Numbered from the stretch's first letter, positions 11,545 to 23,858 are shown. The stretch: 64,000 nucleotides of DNA from Purshia tridentata (GCA_003254885.1 QANT01003947.1:1-64000), one strand, 5' to 3'. Program-made: numbers and translations. Notes: a model not told the origin generated them from the letters alone.

Positions 11545-14243
11545 GGGCAGTTTTTTTGGGGAGTCACCATGATTGTGGCCATTGGGAATGTGATGTAAAG
11601 CTTATGACTTGTGAGTGTTATTTTCCATGTATTTTGAAGTGTGTCTGATTATGATCCCCACCTTTCCAATGTGTTTCACATTTGTTTATACAGAGGAAAT
11701 TACTTACTTCATCTCCATCACTGATTACTCCATGTGATTAGGCTCTGAAAGAGCTAGTTGATCACCTTTAAATGTCATTTCCTAATTTCTTTTTTGGCAA
11801 TTACTTTTTCCTAATTGAGAGAAAAAAAATAATTTCCATGCAAAAGAAGGGTAAATTTTAGAAAGAAACAAAAAAAAACACAAAAAACTTGTGTGCAATC
11901 TGAACAAAAAAAAAGTGTATACACACAACAATAATCATAAATGCGTAACTTTATAGCACGATTTATATTACATTTTTTATTTGTACTGAAGAAAAATTTT
12001 TATGATTCACTTCTCAAATTATTACATATATAACTCACATTAAGTGAATTAAAACTTTTAAATTCGTGTATTTATTACACTAAATTTTGTTTGGATATGT
12101 ATTAACCGTATTATCAATAAATATCATTATTATTATTTTTTTATAAAGTTGAGTCATTTATAAATTTATAATAAAAGCTACTACTAAACATAATCATTTG
12201 TGGATAGGCTCCAATTCTCAAAACACAATTAAAATAAAGAGAAAAAGAAAAAAGCCAACCCCTCTGCGCCACCAAACAGCTACCCTTTTTTTTGGCCAAG
12301 AAACAGCTACCCTTTAAAATGATCGAATGGCTCAAATTATAGTTGATGTGCCAAGCAGTCAAGCACTGGCTGCACAGCCACAATTTTATAGACAGAGACC
12401 CTTTTTAATTTTAAAAAATATGTATAGCGGGTACAGCGCCTTGTAAATTCGGCATCGCCCGACCCCAAACCAAACACGCCATAACCAGCAAACCGGCACA
12501 GGCAGCACCATAACCACTCAGCTCTCCAAGCCATAGCAAATCAGTTCAAACCCATATTATTAGCCGCCGATTAATTATCAGAGCCCCCGCCGTGCATATA
12601 GTCGCCGCCACAAGTGCATCGCCACCAAGCTTGGTTTTATCACCGAACAATTGGGTAAGTTTCTTATTCTTCCTCTTTGATTTGAGATTTCTTGCAAAAT
12701 TTTATTGTTTTGAATCAAAAAGCCATGAACTTTGTTTATTTGGGTGCCAAAGCGGTGGTCTAAACTCTAAACTGTAAAGAAATGTGTATCTCGGTCGAGT
12801 TGGCTCAGTATTTAACTCAGTAGACAAAGGTGACTGTTCGCTATGGTCCTACATAAAAGAAAACAAAAATAGAAAAATCAGCATTTACTTGATTTCTTTG
12901 ATATAAAATTATAATGGATAATATTTGGAGAGATAGGATTGTGTAGGTGAGGAGGGTGCATAATTAATTAGTGATGTGGACTGCGGTTGACATGTGGCCA
13001 TGTCTAAGCAAAGTTTCTTAATTATATTTAGTGTCCCTTAAATGTGGGTAGATAAAATAGGATGGGATTCTATCCATTAATTATTTGGTAAATTCCTTTT
13101 TTTTTGGTATAAAAGTGGCGAAAGGGTAAGAAGAAAGAAAGTTTGGAATTCTGAGTTTTGAGTGTGGGGGTAAATGCTCTGGTCTTTCTGGATATGACTG
13201 GAGCTATAAACCCTCACATTTGTTAAATTTTTTTTGTTTGGTACAAAGGAGGTCATACACGAGGGACGTTCAAACTCAGACATTGGGTTTATGATATAAA
13301 TGCTATTTACGAATTACGACCGAAATTATAAGCCCTTATCGGTAAATATTTTTAAGATATATTAATTTTTTTTTTGTCCTCAGTAATTGCTTAAGTCCCA
13401 CCATAAGTACATGTTTTATCCATTCATTTTTACTTTTTTGCGTTTGTTTAATTCATCCTTGAAACAGTTTAAACCCCCGTTTTTGTTTTTCTCTACTATT
13501 TAAATATAAATATTTAATAATAATAGGATAAATGGGAAATGAAAAAAAGAATGTGGTAGCAAGGAGGAGAGTTGGCTGACTGGGATCACATGTTCTCCTG
13601 ACAATGGTATCCATAAACATTACAGCTGCCGCTCGTTTTCTCCACAAACCTGTGTGTTTTCTGCATACCCACTTGTTGCCTTCACCAGTTAGTCACCCTC
13701 CTACCAAGCAACGCACAACCACAAACCAGTTATGGCCTATCTGTCAGGGGTCTAAACAGACCCACAAATAATTTCGATTTTGGATAGGAAAACTTTTTAG
13801 TTTGAGTCCCCCTTCAATGCTGGAGGCCTAGAATCCGACCTCTATCTTGCCACATCACCATTATGGCCCACCAGATTTGGGTCCCATATGATGTAGTAAG
13901 AATTGGGTACCAGGTAGTCTCAAAAATAGTTTTTAACCAATGCTGTTCTGTGGTCAGCCACTTTTTGATAAATGGTTTTTATTTTTCCATGAATAAGTAA
14001 ATGAACTCAAGCCTACATGTTGTCATCTTGTTTTATCTACTATCCAGGTAGTTACAAGTTATAACTGATATTACGTCCGCAGTCATGTTGCCTTTGTTTT
14101 AATAGACAGCTACTCTTCCAGCAGGGATCAATCAAGTGTTTCACATGCTGGGAATTATTGTCGCCATCCTTGTGGGATAAGACATAGCTCTAAGAAACAA
14201 TCCTTACTCTGTCATAGTCAAGTCTGGAGGAAGAACTGCTCCG
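11545..14243. other. intergenic plus leader exon and leader intron of the GNAT gene
   Basis: 11545-12540 is AT-rich with no gene. A GC-richer patch at ~12540-12654 ends in TTGG|GTAAGT and looks like the untranslated first exon of the acetyltransferase gene. 12655-14105 would be its leader intron, and TTTAATAG at ~14105 its acceptor. The next exon carries an upstream ATG at ~14153 that opens a short frame (HMLGIIVAILVG, then stop) before the main start at 14244. Confidence 0.45.
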
Positions 14244-16446
14244 ATGTTGACGATTTCAATTCACAAACCTGTGCTGTCGAGATTTTTCCATGTCAGAATT
14301 AGAAGTCATCCAAAGTTTCACAAGATGGATGCCCCTTGCTCCGTGTGAGTTACCATTTTATATTTCTATTGATGTTGTCATTTACATTCAATTATATTCT
14401 TATTGAACTGTATGCTGGAAGCTTTTTCTTCTTGTACTCGGTTGTATTCTGATTTCCTGTATGGAGATTCTTTTGTTTATAATTTGATCAAGCTAGTTAT
14501 TTTTGTTTCATATGTTTGTATTCAAATTAAAGGCCATTCCTTATATTTATTTGTAAATTAGGATATTTGATGTGCTACATATCTCTCATTCTTTATTACT
14601 ATACCAAATGAACAGTAAAATGGAGTGGAAGGCTTCCTATAGGAGGAAGATGGAAGAACTGTCAGTAGAGCTTCCAACACAGCCTATTCCTCAATTTGAA
14701 TCGTTAAAGCAATCTGATCTGAAATTTGATCGGCTGCAACCATCAGATCAAGATTTAGTACAAGAAAAAAAGTTGGAATTCGGACGATTTGTTGCACGAG
14801 AGGCCATGCTTGATGAAGAATACTGGGTAAGTAATCACTTTCAAGTGATAAAATCTTGACCATGAAATTTTCAAGGTGTATGTTATTTGTGTACCATGAA
14901 TAATATCTGGTGGTTGCATGCTTTTGGATTTGTGGTAGACAGCAGCATGGCTACGTGCAGAAAGTCACTGGGAGGATCAAAAGAATGACCGGTGTGTACT
15001 ATAGTTTGTTTTAACTTTCAGATTTCTGTGTCTGTGTCTGTGTCTATGCATGTGTGTGTGTCTCTGGTCTTTGTTAATCAGACTATAACTAAATGAGGAA
15101 CATAAGGTTCCTATCATAGGTAGGCCCACTAGATGGTCTGTTCCATCCGAAGTTATCATATAAAGAGTTCATACAGAGGAACAGTTCTGCCATTTTAACC
15201 AAAAGTTGACGAACCAAGCTGATAGAAAAAACAAGGGAATAAGGAATGGTTCAGAATCAATTAAGTTTTTTAGAGAATACCCCAATTGCTTGATCCTGCC
15301 AATGGTGGGTCACAGTCTCTCCATTGCATGTGTGCAGTCTTTAGTGGGCTCCAAGCCTTCAATAAGTGTATTTATCAGTCAAATGTAGAGTTGGACACTG
15401 CTGACTCTTGCTATGCTTGATTAACACAGATTTGCTGACAGCCACAAAAGGAAATTTGCAGAGCAGGTAGGAATGACTCATTCACTTTAAATTTCTCAAT
15501 ATGTGTACATGGAATAAATGTCTCAGTTACGTATAATAATTTTATTTTTAGGAATTTAATGCTATAAAAAGCCGAAGCAAAGGGGAGAAATGCTTATGCA
15601 TTGTCACGGTATGACATATTTTCGATGAATGATCTCTGGTTTTATTAGTTTGTACTTCTATTTAGAAACCCTCTTTGCATTATACCATTGATGGTGAGTG
15701 AATACCGCTTTTAAAATTTTCAGGTGAAGAAGGAAACAAAGAATGTGAAACGCACTGTTCTGAAAAGTGTAGTTGGAACACTTGATTTGAGCATCCGGTA
15801 CTTGTTGGATGGAGAGACCTTTCCCGGGGTACATCGAATGCATTTCTGTTTAAAAACTAAAGACTTGCTGCATTTGTATCTACTGATCTGTCCAATTTAA
15901 TGGCTTTGCTAAGCTGGCCGTGAAATTAATTCCTATTGCAGGAGCGGGTAAAAGCTCCTCTCTTCTGCAACATCAACAGAACGCGCTCAAGTAGATATGG
16001 ATATATCTCAAACTTATGTGTTTCCAAAGCAGCGCGTCGCCAGGGTATTGCAAGAAGTATGTTGCAGTTTGCTATTAAATCAGCAATGTTGCATGGTAAG
16101 ATGAAAATAAAGCATGAATTGTTTTGTTCTATTTAGAAATGTTCAATATGGTGCAGGTGAATACCCCTCTTCTGATTATTTTTCTTTTTAATGCAGCTGA
16201 TGTAGAACATGTATATGTGCATGCACATGGAAAGAACATAGCTGCGCAGGAGCTTTACCAAAAGATGGGCTTTGAGGTATTACTATCACGCTTGTGCATT
16301 TGTAGATTGTGCTTTTAACTTTAATCTCTAGTCATTATTTTTAAATAAGAAGGGCTGATGCAGCTTTACATTCTTGCCAGATGGTTGAAAAGGCGAGCTC
16401 TCAATTATTAGAAGAGCAAACTTATTTGCTTCGTTTCAAGCTCTAA
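14244..16446 (+). CDS. GNAT-family N-acetyltransferase, probably plastid-targeted
   Basis: Nine exons in one frame: 14244-14344, 14562-14826, 14939-14991, 15430-15466, 15552-15608, 15724-15828, 15942-16095, 16197-16276 and 16381-16446; 918 nt, 305 residues. The N-terminus (MLTISIHKPVLSRFF, then HVRIRSHPKFHK) is rich in Ser, Arg and hydrophobics and lacks acidic residues, as in chloroplast transit peptides. The GNAT core lies in exons 6-9: VVGTLDLS (beta4), YISNLCVSKAARRQGIARSM with the acetyl-CoA pyrophosphate loop RRQGIA (motif A), then VYVHAHGKNIAAQELYQKMG (motif B, with the usual NxxAxxLYxKxGF pattern). Plant plastid GNATs of this kind acetylate protein N-termini and lysines; the substrate here is inferred from family only. 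Start choice: ATG 14244 is the first in its frame after an in-frame stop at 14178. Confidence 0.88.
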
Positions 16447-17216
16447 AAGATGATACAACACATACTCAAGAAATTTATTTTATTTCTTGAAGTTAAACAA
16501 ATACTGTAGAATTCTCATGCTGTAACATGAAATTAGGTCAAAATCCAAAATCTCACTTCCTGTAAAGAAGTCTTGTAACCCCCCCTCTTTGTCCAAGAGA
16601 CCTTGCAAGGGTTCTCGGTATAGAATGTACTTGTCGCTCCTTCAACCAAAATGTTGTAAATGAAAGATGTTATTCGGTCCAACAGTTTCTCTATTTTTGT
16701 TTGTGTTTTTTCAAATCTCTAGTATGAGGTGGAACCGTAGTATTATAGGACTCGCGTGAGACATACTGTATGCAAGAGAATTGAGGAAAAAAAAAAGGCT
16801 AAAAACAAGGTTGGGTTTTATAGCATCTCCTAGTTTTTATCAAAATTTCCATATCTAATACTTTGTAGGATTTATGTTGCATAATGAGACATTTGGGAAG
16901 TTATATATTTGAGAGAGTGATGAAGGCAGATGTTCTTAGCTCTTGATTAAACGATACCTCTTTATAATATGAATCAATTAAATGTGCACATTCCATCGGG
17001 GCCAAGAAGAAATTGGAACATACAAATGATAACAAGATTTTTATCAAGAAATAATCAAGTAATCAAAATTTAAATATATAAAAACAATAACACATAATTT
17101 CTCCCCTAAATCGGTAAAATAAAATAAAAATAAGTTGGATCCATGTTTATTAAACAAATAATCCATCACGAAGCACCTTAAACCACATAGTTGATTATTC
17201 CATATGTTGAATGAGT
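16447..17216. other. convergent 3' region
   Basis: The GNAT gene (plus) and the first ankyrin-PGG copy (minus) end tail to tail here. The stretch from ~17110 carries GTTGGATCCATGTTTATTA, found again at ~23062 beyond the 3' end of another cluster copy. This marks duplicated 3' flank. Confidence 0.5.
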
Positions 17217-19911
17217 CTACCAAATTCTTTGAGGACGAAAGCTTCTCCCGTATGTTAATTGGACCATTTGGATAAACAAAGGAAGCTGTAGCATTACAAA
17301 CAAAGCCACTGGGAAAGAACCCAGCACAGTAATAGGAATGGCAATCCATTTAATTCTCTCTTCCATTACAATTGAAAAAGCTGCGCCGAAAGCTATCATC
17401 ATGGTTGCTATAGCAATGAAGAGAGAAGCGAGACCTATTATCATTCTCTTGGGCAGGGACTTGAGAAAGTCTTCTTCTGCATATCTCGCAGTCAAGATTG
17501 ACATAAACATCAAGATGGCAGTGGAAGAAGAAAACAAAGACACTGCATCTGAAATTGCAAACACCATGAATGATTTTGTCTCCAAGAAAATTGGAATGCC
17601 TTTGTCGCCATTGTTGCCACCGGGTACAGTAAATGCTGCAGTGAAAACTACAGTGGCAATGAGAGCCGCCACTAACATGCAAGAGTTTGATGTATCCTTC
17701 ATCCATTTCTCTCCCTGCTCAATTAACTCTTTGTGCTCTTCTGTGAATATTTCGCGAGCTGTTCTGCCAGCATTGTTTCTCCATACCCTTTGTAAAGGGC
17801 CAACCAATTTCTCCACTTCCTAAAATTATGGCAAATATTATCATAACTACATATGTTCTATAAATTTGAGATCTTTAGCATTATTCTTAATATTTAAGTG
17901 ACGAGGTAAAGAACAAGAGCTCATCAATAAGTGCACCACCTTAAACCATTGCAGCTCTCTTTGCAGTTGTAGAGCTGAACCTGAAATAGATGACAGTTGA
18001 GGAATTGGCGCCAACTTTGCTGCTACAAACAAGATATGATCTTGCATATCGTCGTTCCATCTTGTGGCCATAATCTTATTACGTGCAATCATCTCACACG
18101 TAAGACTGAAAATGCTATCTTGTCTATATATAACAGAAACTTTTAGCAAGTTGCTATTAACCCAAATCAGATCCGGGAAAGTTAGAAGGCATTCCCTTAT
18201 AATTTCAACTATACCATATGCAGCAGCTAATGGAATGACAACTGACTGCCCAAAAAACTCAAATACCTGCCAATTATTCATAAGGGAAACTTGTTCATTA
18301 ACTAGTCGTACCAACTGAAGGGCACATTGGTGTCTCAATTTTGTAACACGCACTTTCTCGATACCTAGTACCACAAGCGAAAAACAAGGATTAATTAGTT
18401 GTATGTACCATCCAGATAGATAGTCTTTTAACTATGTGAATGAAAAGATCCGAGGATTTAAGGTGTAAGAACCATTGAAGCCTAAAAACCCAACAGCCTT
18501 CCAACTTATTGTTTTGAACCATTGAAGCACTGCTAAAAATTAAGAAACAAAACAAAACTGTCTGAAATATTTACAGGTCTGTAGTATTTAATCAAAACAT
18601 GCATGATTTATATCATCGTGTCTTAAAAAAATGATTAAACTCCAGTATTTTATTCTTAAATGCCGTCAAAATATAAAGAGTGCAAATCGGACCTTTGCAA
18701 GTTGTTGATGAATTGTTGACTTCCTCCGGAATAACTTAAAGCCAAACCATAAAAACACATACATTAATTACATGCACAATTATATATATGGATATAGTAA
18801 TTTGTATGCATGTATACATGTACATGCAAAAATAATGTCATCAGAATGTATAGAGCAGCTTGGAGAGAATTAAAGGAGTGAATTGGAAGAATTAAACTAA
18901 CAAGGGTAGATGCATCTTCCCCAAAATCCAAGCATACTCCCACTCCGGAAGTCCATAGGCCTCATAGCCAAAACTCGGAGCAGACAGTTCCCAGATTGAT
19001 CACGAGCAGTAGCTAAGTTAGGGTAGCGTTTTACTAGATCCAGAGTAATATCTGTTGAAGAAAAACTACTTAGAGATGAAAACGTACATGTATTGCATGT
19101 GAGTGTGCAAACTGCAAAGTAAGAAACTAACATGCTAGTCTGCAACTTCCGTTGGTATTATAGACAATATATATAAGAAAAATACTACTTACCGTGGAAA
19201 CCTGAGTGCGCTACATTAGATATAAAAACACCAGCTTGGGGACCAGTGAAAGGACGTCCGGGGTCCTCGTCTGTAGTTACCAAAGAAAGGTACCTAAGCA
19301 CCTCCTCCTTATTTTTATAATTACCAACAGCAGCTAACTGGAGTGGGGTTGATCCTGTGCTGTCCATGAGTTGCGTCAAGGCACGGTTTCTTTCCACCAA
19401 AGCTTTTGCAGCTTCTGTGGTTCCAGCCAGAGCAACATAGTGCAGGGCCGTATACCCGTCGTCATTTTCTTTCATTTCGAGCGCTTCAATTGGCATAATT
19501 TGGAGCAGTTTCTCGATGAATTCCGAGTGGCCTTCTATTGCAGCAACGTGCAGAGCAGTTCTGCCGTGGGTTGTGATCCTTGCGGTTATTGCATTAACAT
19601 CAGTGTCGAAAAACCTTTCAGCACTTTCCCAATCGCCTTTGAGCGCAGCTATGTGCAAGGGCCGGTAGTAATTAAGGTTTAATCCCCTCCCTTTAAATTT
19701 GTGAGCATCAGAAAAATTTATTTTAATTATATTTTGTTATCAACAAGGTACAGACCTTATCCAATGAATGAAAATTTAAAATACTATAAAAGGAAAGTAA
19801 TTAAAAAAAGCTTGCAACTGTTGAGGCGCGCGCTTACAGTGTTCATTGGCAGCATTGTTGTTAAGCCAAGTATGGATGTCTTTCAGGGTTTGGTGGTGCA
19901 AGGTTCGCCAT
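17217..19911 (-). CDS. ankyrin-repeat/PGG-domain membrane protein, copy A (first exon frameshifted)
   Basis: Exons on the minus strand: 19838-19911, 19193-19690, 18902-19051, 18693-18734, 18473-18532, 17940-18364 and 17217-17819. Exons 2-7 share one frame without a stop. Ankyrin repeats lie in exon 2 (HGRTALHVAAIEGHSEFIEK, DGYTALHYVALAG, GSTPLQLAAVG) and part of exon 6. The last exon is the PGG domain: EKWMKDTSNSCMLVAALIAT, then FTVPGGN, and four membrane segments. This is the ACD6/ITN1-like architecture; such proteins act at membranes in plant defence and salt or ABA signalling. Odd: exon 1 is 74 nt, and from the usual ATG (19911) it hits TAA after 16 codons. Compared with copy B it lacks 2 bases (TACTTGGCTT against TACTTATGGCTT). 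It is either a fresh pseudogene or uses another start; no in-frame ATG occurs before exon 2. Confidence 0.6.
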
Positions 19912-20439
19912 GCCTTAATGCACAGAGAGAGAGAGAGTTTGTTCTTCAATTTTAATATGGTGAAAAACCGAAGACCATTGTAGTTTTATAGGCATCTTCA
20001 TCCGCTTCTACTGTCAATAGAGGCTATTATATATGCCCAAAAAAAAAAAATCCAAGTTCGTTGACTTTTTTTACTTAAACAAATTTCGTTGACTTAGCTG
20101 GCAATTGGGTGAGTTGGTTCCCATATATGCTTTTTGAAAACTTAAATTCTTGGATCTTCAACTTGTTTTTTCATTTATTTATTGAGAATGTTCAACTTGT
20201 ATGCTAAACAAATCTTCAACTCTTGGATCTTCAACTTTTTTTTTTTAACATAAACAAATGTTCAACTTACACCCCTAAAATTTTGTGAGTTTCACAACTT
20301 GCACCATATTGTTTTAATTTTTTCAATTCAATATCTAAAGTTGTGATTTTTTACAATTAATTACTGTTGTTTGTTTGATTATCTAATTATACATTAATTA
20401 ATAACGTGACTACTTGCCCCACATTTTGTTAACGACCTC
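19912..20439. other. spacer between ankyrin-PGG copies A and B
   Basis: AT-rich and partly simple (CTTGGATCTTCAACTT occurs twice around 20150-20240). No gene. Copy B breaks off near 20500, where GGGAGGTCGTT (minus strand) occurs twice about 75 bases apart. That pattern suggests a deletion or slippage junction. Confidence 0.45.
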
Positions 20440-21027
20440 CCAGACTGCCCCATAAGAAATGCTTTAGCAGTTTGATATGATTTTTGATTATGAACGACCT
20501 CCCAAAAACGTAATGTAGGGCTGTATAGTTGGCGAAGTCTTGCATTGCAACTGCTTCCTCCGGCATCAGTTGTACCAATTTCTCGACAAATTCCGAGTGA
20601 CCTTCCATTGCAGAAAAATGCAGAGCAGTTCTGGAGTGGGTTGTGATCCTTGTGGTTATTGCATTATGATCATTCTCAAAAAACCTTTTAGCACTTTACC
20701 AATCGTGCCTGAGTGCAGCAAGGTGCAGGGGATGGTAGTACTTAAGGTCTAATCCCATCCCTTAAATTTTGTGATCGCCATCATCAGAAGTAATTAAACA
20801 ATTAATAATGATTTAAAACCAATGCCATCCCAAAAATTAGTACTTATGCATGTGTTGTGAAAAAAGCAAAGTACGTAATTAACAAAAGCATGCAGCAGTT
20901 GAGGCGCGCGCTTACAGTGTTGATTGGCAGCATTGTTGTTAAGCCATAAGTATGGATGTCTTGCAGTGGCTGGTGGTGCCCCAGAGCTTTGCCCTACGTT
21001 GCCACTCGCGTGTGCAAGGTTCGCCAT
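20440..21027 (-). pseudogene. ankyrin-PGG copy B, truncated 5' fragment
   Basis: Exon 1 (20916-21027) is intact: MANLAHASGNVGQ to NNNAANQH, with donor CACT|GTAAGC. Exon 2 starts at 20760 and matches copy A through YYHPLHLAAL, but the Trp-Glu codon pair reads TGG TAA at 20698-20696, where copy A has TGG GAA. The match continues through TALHF- and EGHSEF-like codons and ends near 20500. All later exons, including the PGG domain, are missing downstream. This is a broken copy; its exon 1 is the best guide to what copy A's first exon should encode. Confidence 0.8.
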
Positions 21028-21289
21028 GCCTTCCTTAATTTAGTGATTTACTCAGACACAGACAGAGAGAAAATAGTTTGCTTCTTCTTGGTATATATGG
21101 TTATCGATCACATGAAGTGGAAGTGTCCTATCAGTGAATAAGAAGGAAAGAACTAAAAGAGCCTTATCACAGTTAGCTTATTGATTCTTTCCTTCTTTCG
21201 TTTTTCTTTTCTTTCTGATAAATTGCTTCTTTCCTTCTTGCATGAGGCAAATTGAACTAAAAGATTGATATAACAAGTAACAACGAACA

Positions 21290-21312
21290 TATATATATAT
21301 ATATATATATAT
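21290..21312. repeat. (AT)n microsatellite
   Basis: About eleven AT units. A shorter AT run lies at the matching place (26761-26778) in the duplicated upstream flank of copy D. Confidence 0.8.
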
Positions 21313-21632
21313 ACTCTTCCCTTTGTCATAAGCTTCCATGACAAATATGTTCAAAATAAGAGCTCCATCGCAGCATTGCTCATGCAAGCCATTTGGATTG
21401 CAGAATGGGAATTTGATTCAAGAGACTCAAGATGCCTGGGATCTCCAAACTGATAGAAAGGTCTGGGATCTTCGATTCGCCTCAACCAAACTTTGCCCTG
21501 GTATCTTTCTTCAACTCCTTTTACCTCGTACAATATATAAGTTTGGTAATTTACTATTAATAGCATGGAAGCTTTTTGAGATTAAACCGCACACCTCATG
21601 GTTATTTGATTGCGTTGATTTATGTTTTAGTA

Positions 21633-22016
21633 GGAATCCAGGTTTGAAAAAGCTGCGTGGAAAACTATCATCATGGTTTCTATAGCAAAGAAGAGAGAAG
21701 CAAGACCTTTTATCATCCTTTTGGGCAGTGAGTGACTCGAGAAAGTCTTCCGCATATCGTGCAGGCAGGATTGACAAGAACATCAAGATGGCAGTGGTAG
21801 AAGAAAAAAGAGCTAGTGCATCGAATAGCAAACACCATGAATGAGTTTCTCCCCAAGAAAATTGGAATGCCTTTTTCACTGTTTTTGCTACCGGTTACAG
21901 TAAAAGTTGCAGTGAAAACTACAGTGGCATTGAGAGCCTCCACTAACATGCAAGAATTTAATGTATCCTTCATCCATTTATCTCCCTTTCCAGTCAACTC
22001 TTGTGTTAACATCATT
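21633..22016 (-). pseudogene. ankyrin-PGG copy C, isolated PGG-exon fragment
   Basis: The minus strand reads GDKWMKDTLNSCMLVEALNA, then a TVVFTATFTVTG-like stretch and GIPIFLGRNSFMVFAI, which is the N-terminal half of the PGG domain. The frame then shifts by one at the point where copy A has ISDAVSLFSS. A second shift falls before the AILMFLSILPARYAEDF- and ESLT-like codons. The Pro-Gly-Gly motif itself is changed (VTGSKN). No ankyrin exons lie upstream: that side is occupied by a solo LTR and then copy D. This is an orphan 3' exon, not a gene. Confidence 0.8.
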
Positions 22017-22167
22017 CTTTAAGAATCCTCTCTGTAATTAGAAATGTAATTGACAAGTTGGGTCGAAAAATCGTTTATTAACGCCAGTGAAGACAACAGT
22101 GATTACTATTAATTATATTCACTAGAAACATAGAAAAAATACTTCACAGTACATACATGATCAGTAC

Positions 22168-22172
22168 AACAC
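22168..22172. repeat. target-site duplication, left (AACAC)
   Basis: AACAC directly precedes TGTTG at the left end of the solo LTR and is repeated exactly after the right end at 22988-22992. Confidence 0.85.
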
Positions 22173-22987
22173 TGTTGATGCCAAAAATTTGGAAGCCTCT
22201 AGATCAACGCAGTATGTATAGGTGGATCTTGAAAGACTTGGTTTCGCACCTCCAATCCCTGAGCTTGATGATCCCTGTATAGAAAAGGAATAACCAATAG
22301 TGGGAGACTTACACCAGTGAGGTGTTAGCTAAGAACCCTCCGATGGTGAAGTTAGAAAATAGTAAGAACCAGAAGATCAATTCCAAGAGCTAGGCTTAAG
22401 ATTAATTCAGTCGATATGTGTTTTCTGTACATTTCTTGTTATGATTTTTTCTCTGTATTTCTGCGTGTCCATCCCTCCAAAAAAGAGGGGAAGAGGGTCA
22501 TATTTATAGACAAAAAACCCTAGATACCTGCATGGAAATGGGCGATCGCTATTTGGCCATGTCAGCGCACCTACAGCACCTATCTCGCCCACTAGGCCAC
22601 TTGGACATTAAATGCAAGCATGGAAAGTGGGTGATGGGTGAGATGGCTGTCCTGTCATGCCTACTTTTCGTCAGGTAGGAAGGAGACTTTGGGTGATCGA
22701 TACTTGAGTGCATTTATCTTGGAGAGTATGCGTTCAATGTTAATGTTGATCTTAGTTGAAGGCGAGCCGAGCCGCATCTTTACCTGAGCTGGTTCACAAT
22801 GGACCTTGAAGCACGTGCAACTTCTGTGGGTTCGGTGTTGAGTCAATCCTCTACTTCGAAGTTCGGCTCGATATAATGACGTGGCAGATAGCCAGCTCTG
22901 CTTGGACTTTGGGTCAACATCAGAGATATAGGACAAGTGTCAGATATACGTTTGTGGGTGACGTGGATGCCGATCCGAGCACCAACA
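22173..22987 (-). mobile_element. solo LTR 1 of an LTR retrotransposon
   Basis: The element is 815 bp. On the plus strand it begins TGTTGATGCC and ends GCACCAACA, so it has the TG...CA ends of LTRs with a short inverted repeat (TGTTG/CAACA). Perfect 5-bp target duplications (AACAC) flank it. On the minus strand it starts TGTTGGTGCTCGG and has a good TATA box (TATAAATA, near 22499-22508) in mid-element, so U3 faces 22987 and transcription would run leftwards. No internal retroelement region, primer-binding site or second LTR lies next to it, so it is a solo LTR left by recombination. The superfamily cannot be fixed from the LTR alone. Confidence 0.87.
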
Positions 22988-22992
22988 AACAC
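22988..22992. repeat. target-site duplication, right (AACAC)
   Basis: Exact repeat of the five bases left of the LTR. Confidence 0.85.
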
Positions 22993-23853
22993 CTTTTATT
23001 TTATAAAAAAAATAAAATAAAAATAGCACACATAATATTCTCTCATGGATCACAAAAGAAAGTTGGATCCATGTTTATTAAACAAAGACGAGCTAAGTCG
23101 GCACAACTCCAAAGATGCAGCATCTATTGTTGATTATTTCATGTTCAACGAATCACCAAATTTTTTGAGGACTAAAGCTTCTCCCATATGTTGATTTGAT
23201 CATTTGTAAAACAGAGGAAGCTGTAGCATTATGAACATAGCCACTGGGAAAGAAGCCAGCAGAGTAATGGGAATGGCAATCCATTTGATTCTCTCCCCCA
23301 GTACAATTGAGAAAGCTGCACCGAAGGCTATCATCATGGTCGCTATAGCAACGAAGAGAGAAGCGAGACCTATTATCAGCCTCCTGGGCAGTGACTCCAG
23401 AAAGTCTTCTTCCGCATATCGCGCAGTTAGGATTGACAAGAACATCAAGATGGCAGTGGAAGAAGAAAACAAAGATAGTGCATCTGAAATAGCAAACACC
23501 ATGAATGACATTTTGTCCAAGAAAATTGGAATGCCTTTGTCGCTGCTGTTGCCTCCGGGTACGGTAAAAGCTGCAGTGAAAACTACAGTGGCAATGAGAG
23601 CCGCCACTAACATGCAATAAGTCGATGTATCCTTCATTCACTTCTCTCCCTCCTTAACTAACTTTTTGTGCTCTTCTGTGAATACTTGCCGAGGTGTTTT
23701 GTGATCCCTGTTTCGCAATGTTAGTTTTAGTGGAGGGGCAACCAATTTCTCCACTGCCTACAAGTAAGGCAAATATTGATGTAAATACATAATTTGAATT
23801 TTAAGTGATGAGGTTAAGAACAAGAACCAATAAATATAGACTTATTTCTCAAA

Positions 23854-23858
23854 CCTAT
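23854..23858. repeat. target-site duplication, left (CCTAT)
   Basis: CCTAT precedes TGTTAATGC and is repeated exactly at 24433-24437. Confidence 0.85.

Noticed and set aside
17338-17823. 161-residue plus-strand ORF antisense to the PGG exon (also 23231-23620 and 27822-28079)
   Set aside because: Recurs opposite every PGG exon as a mirror frame; a by-product of codon composition.
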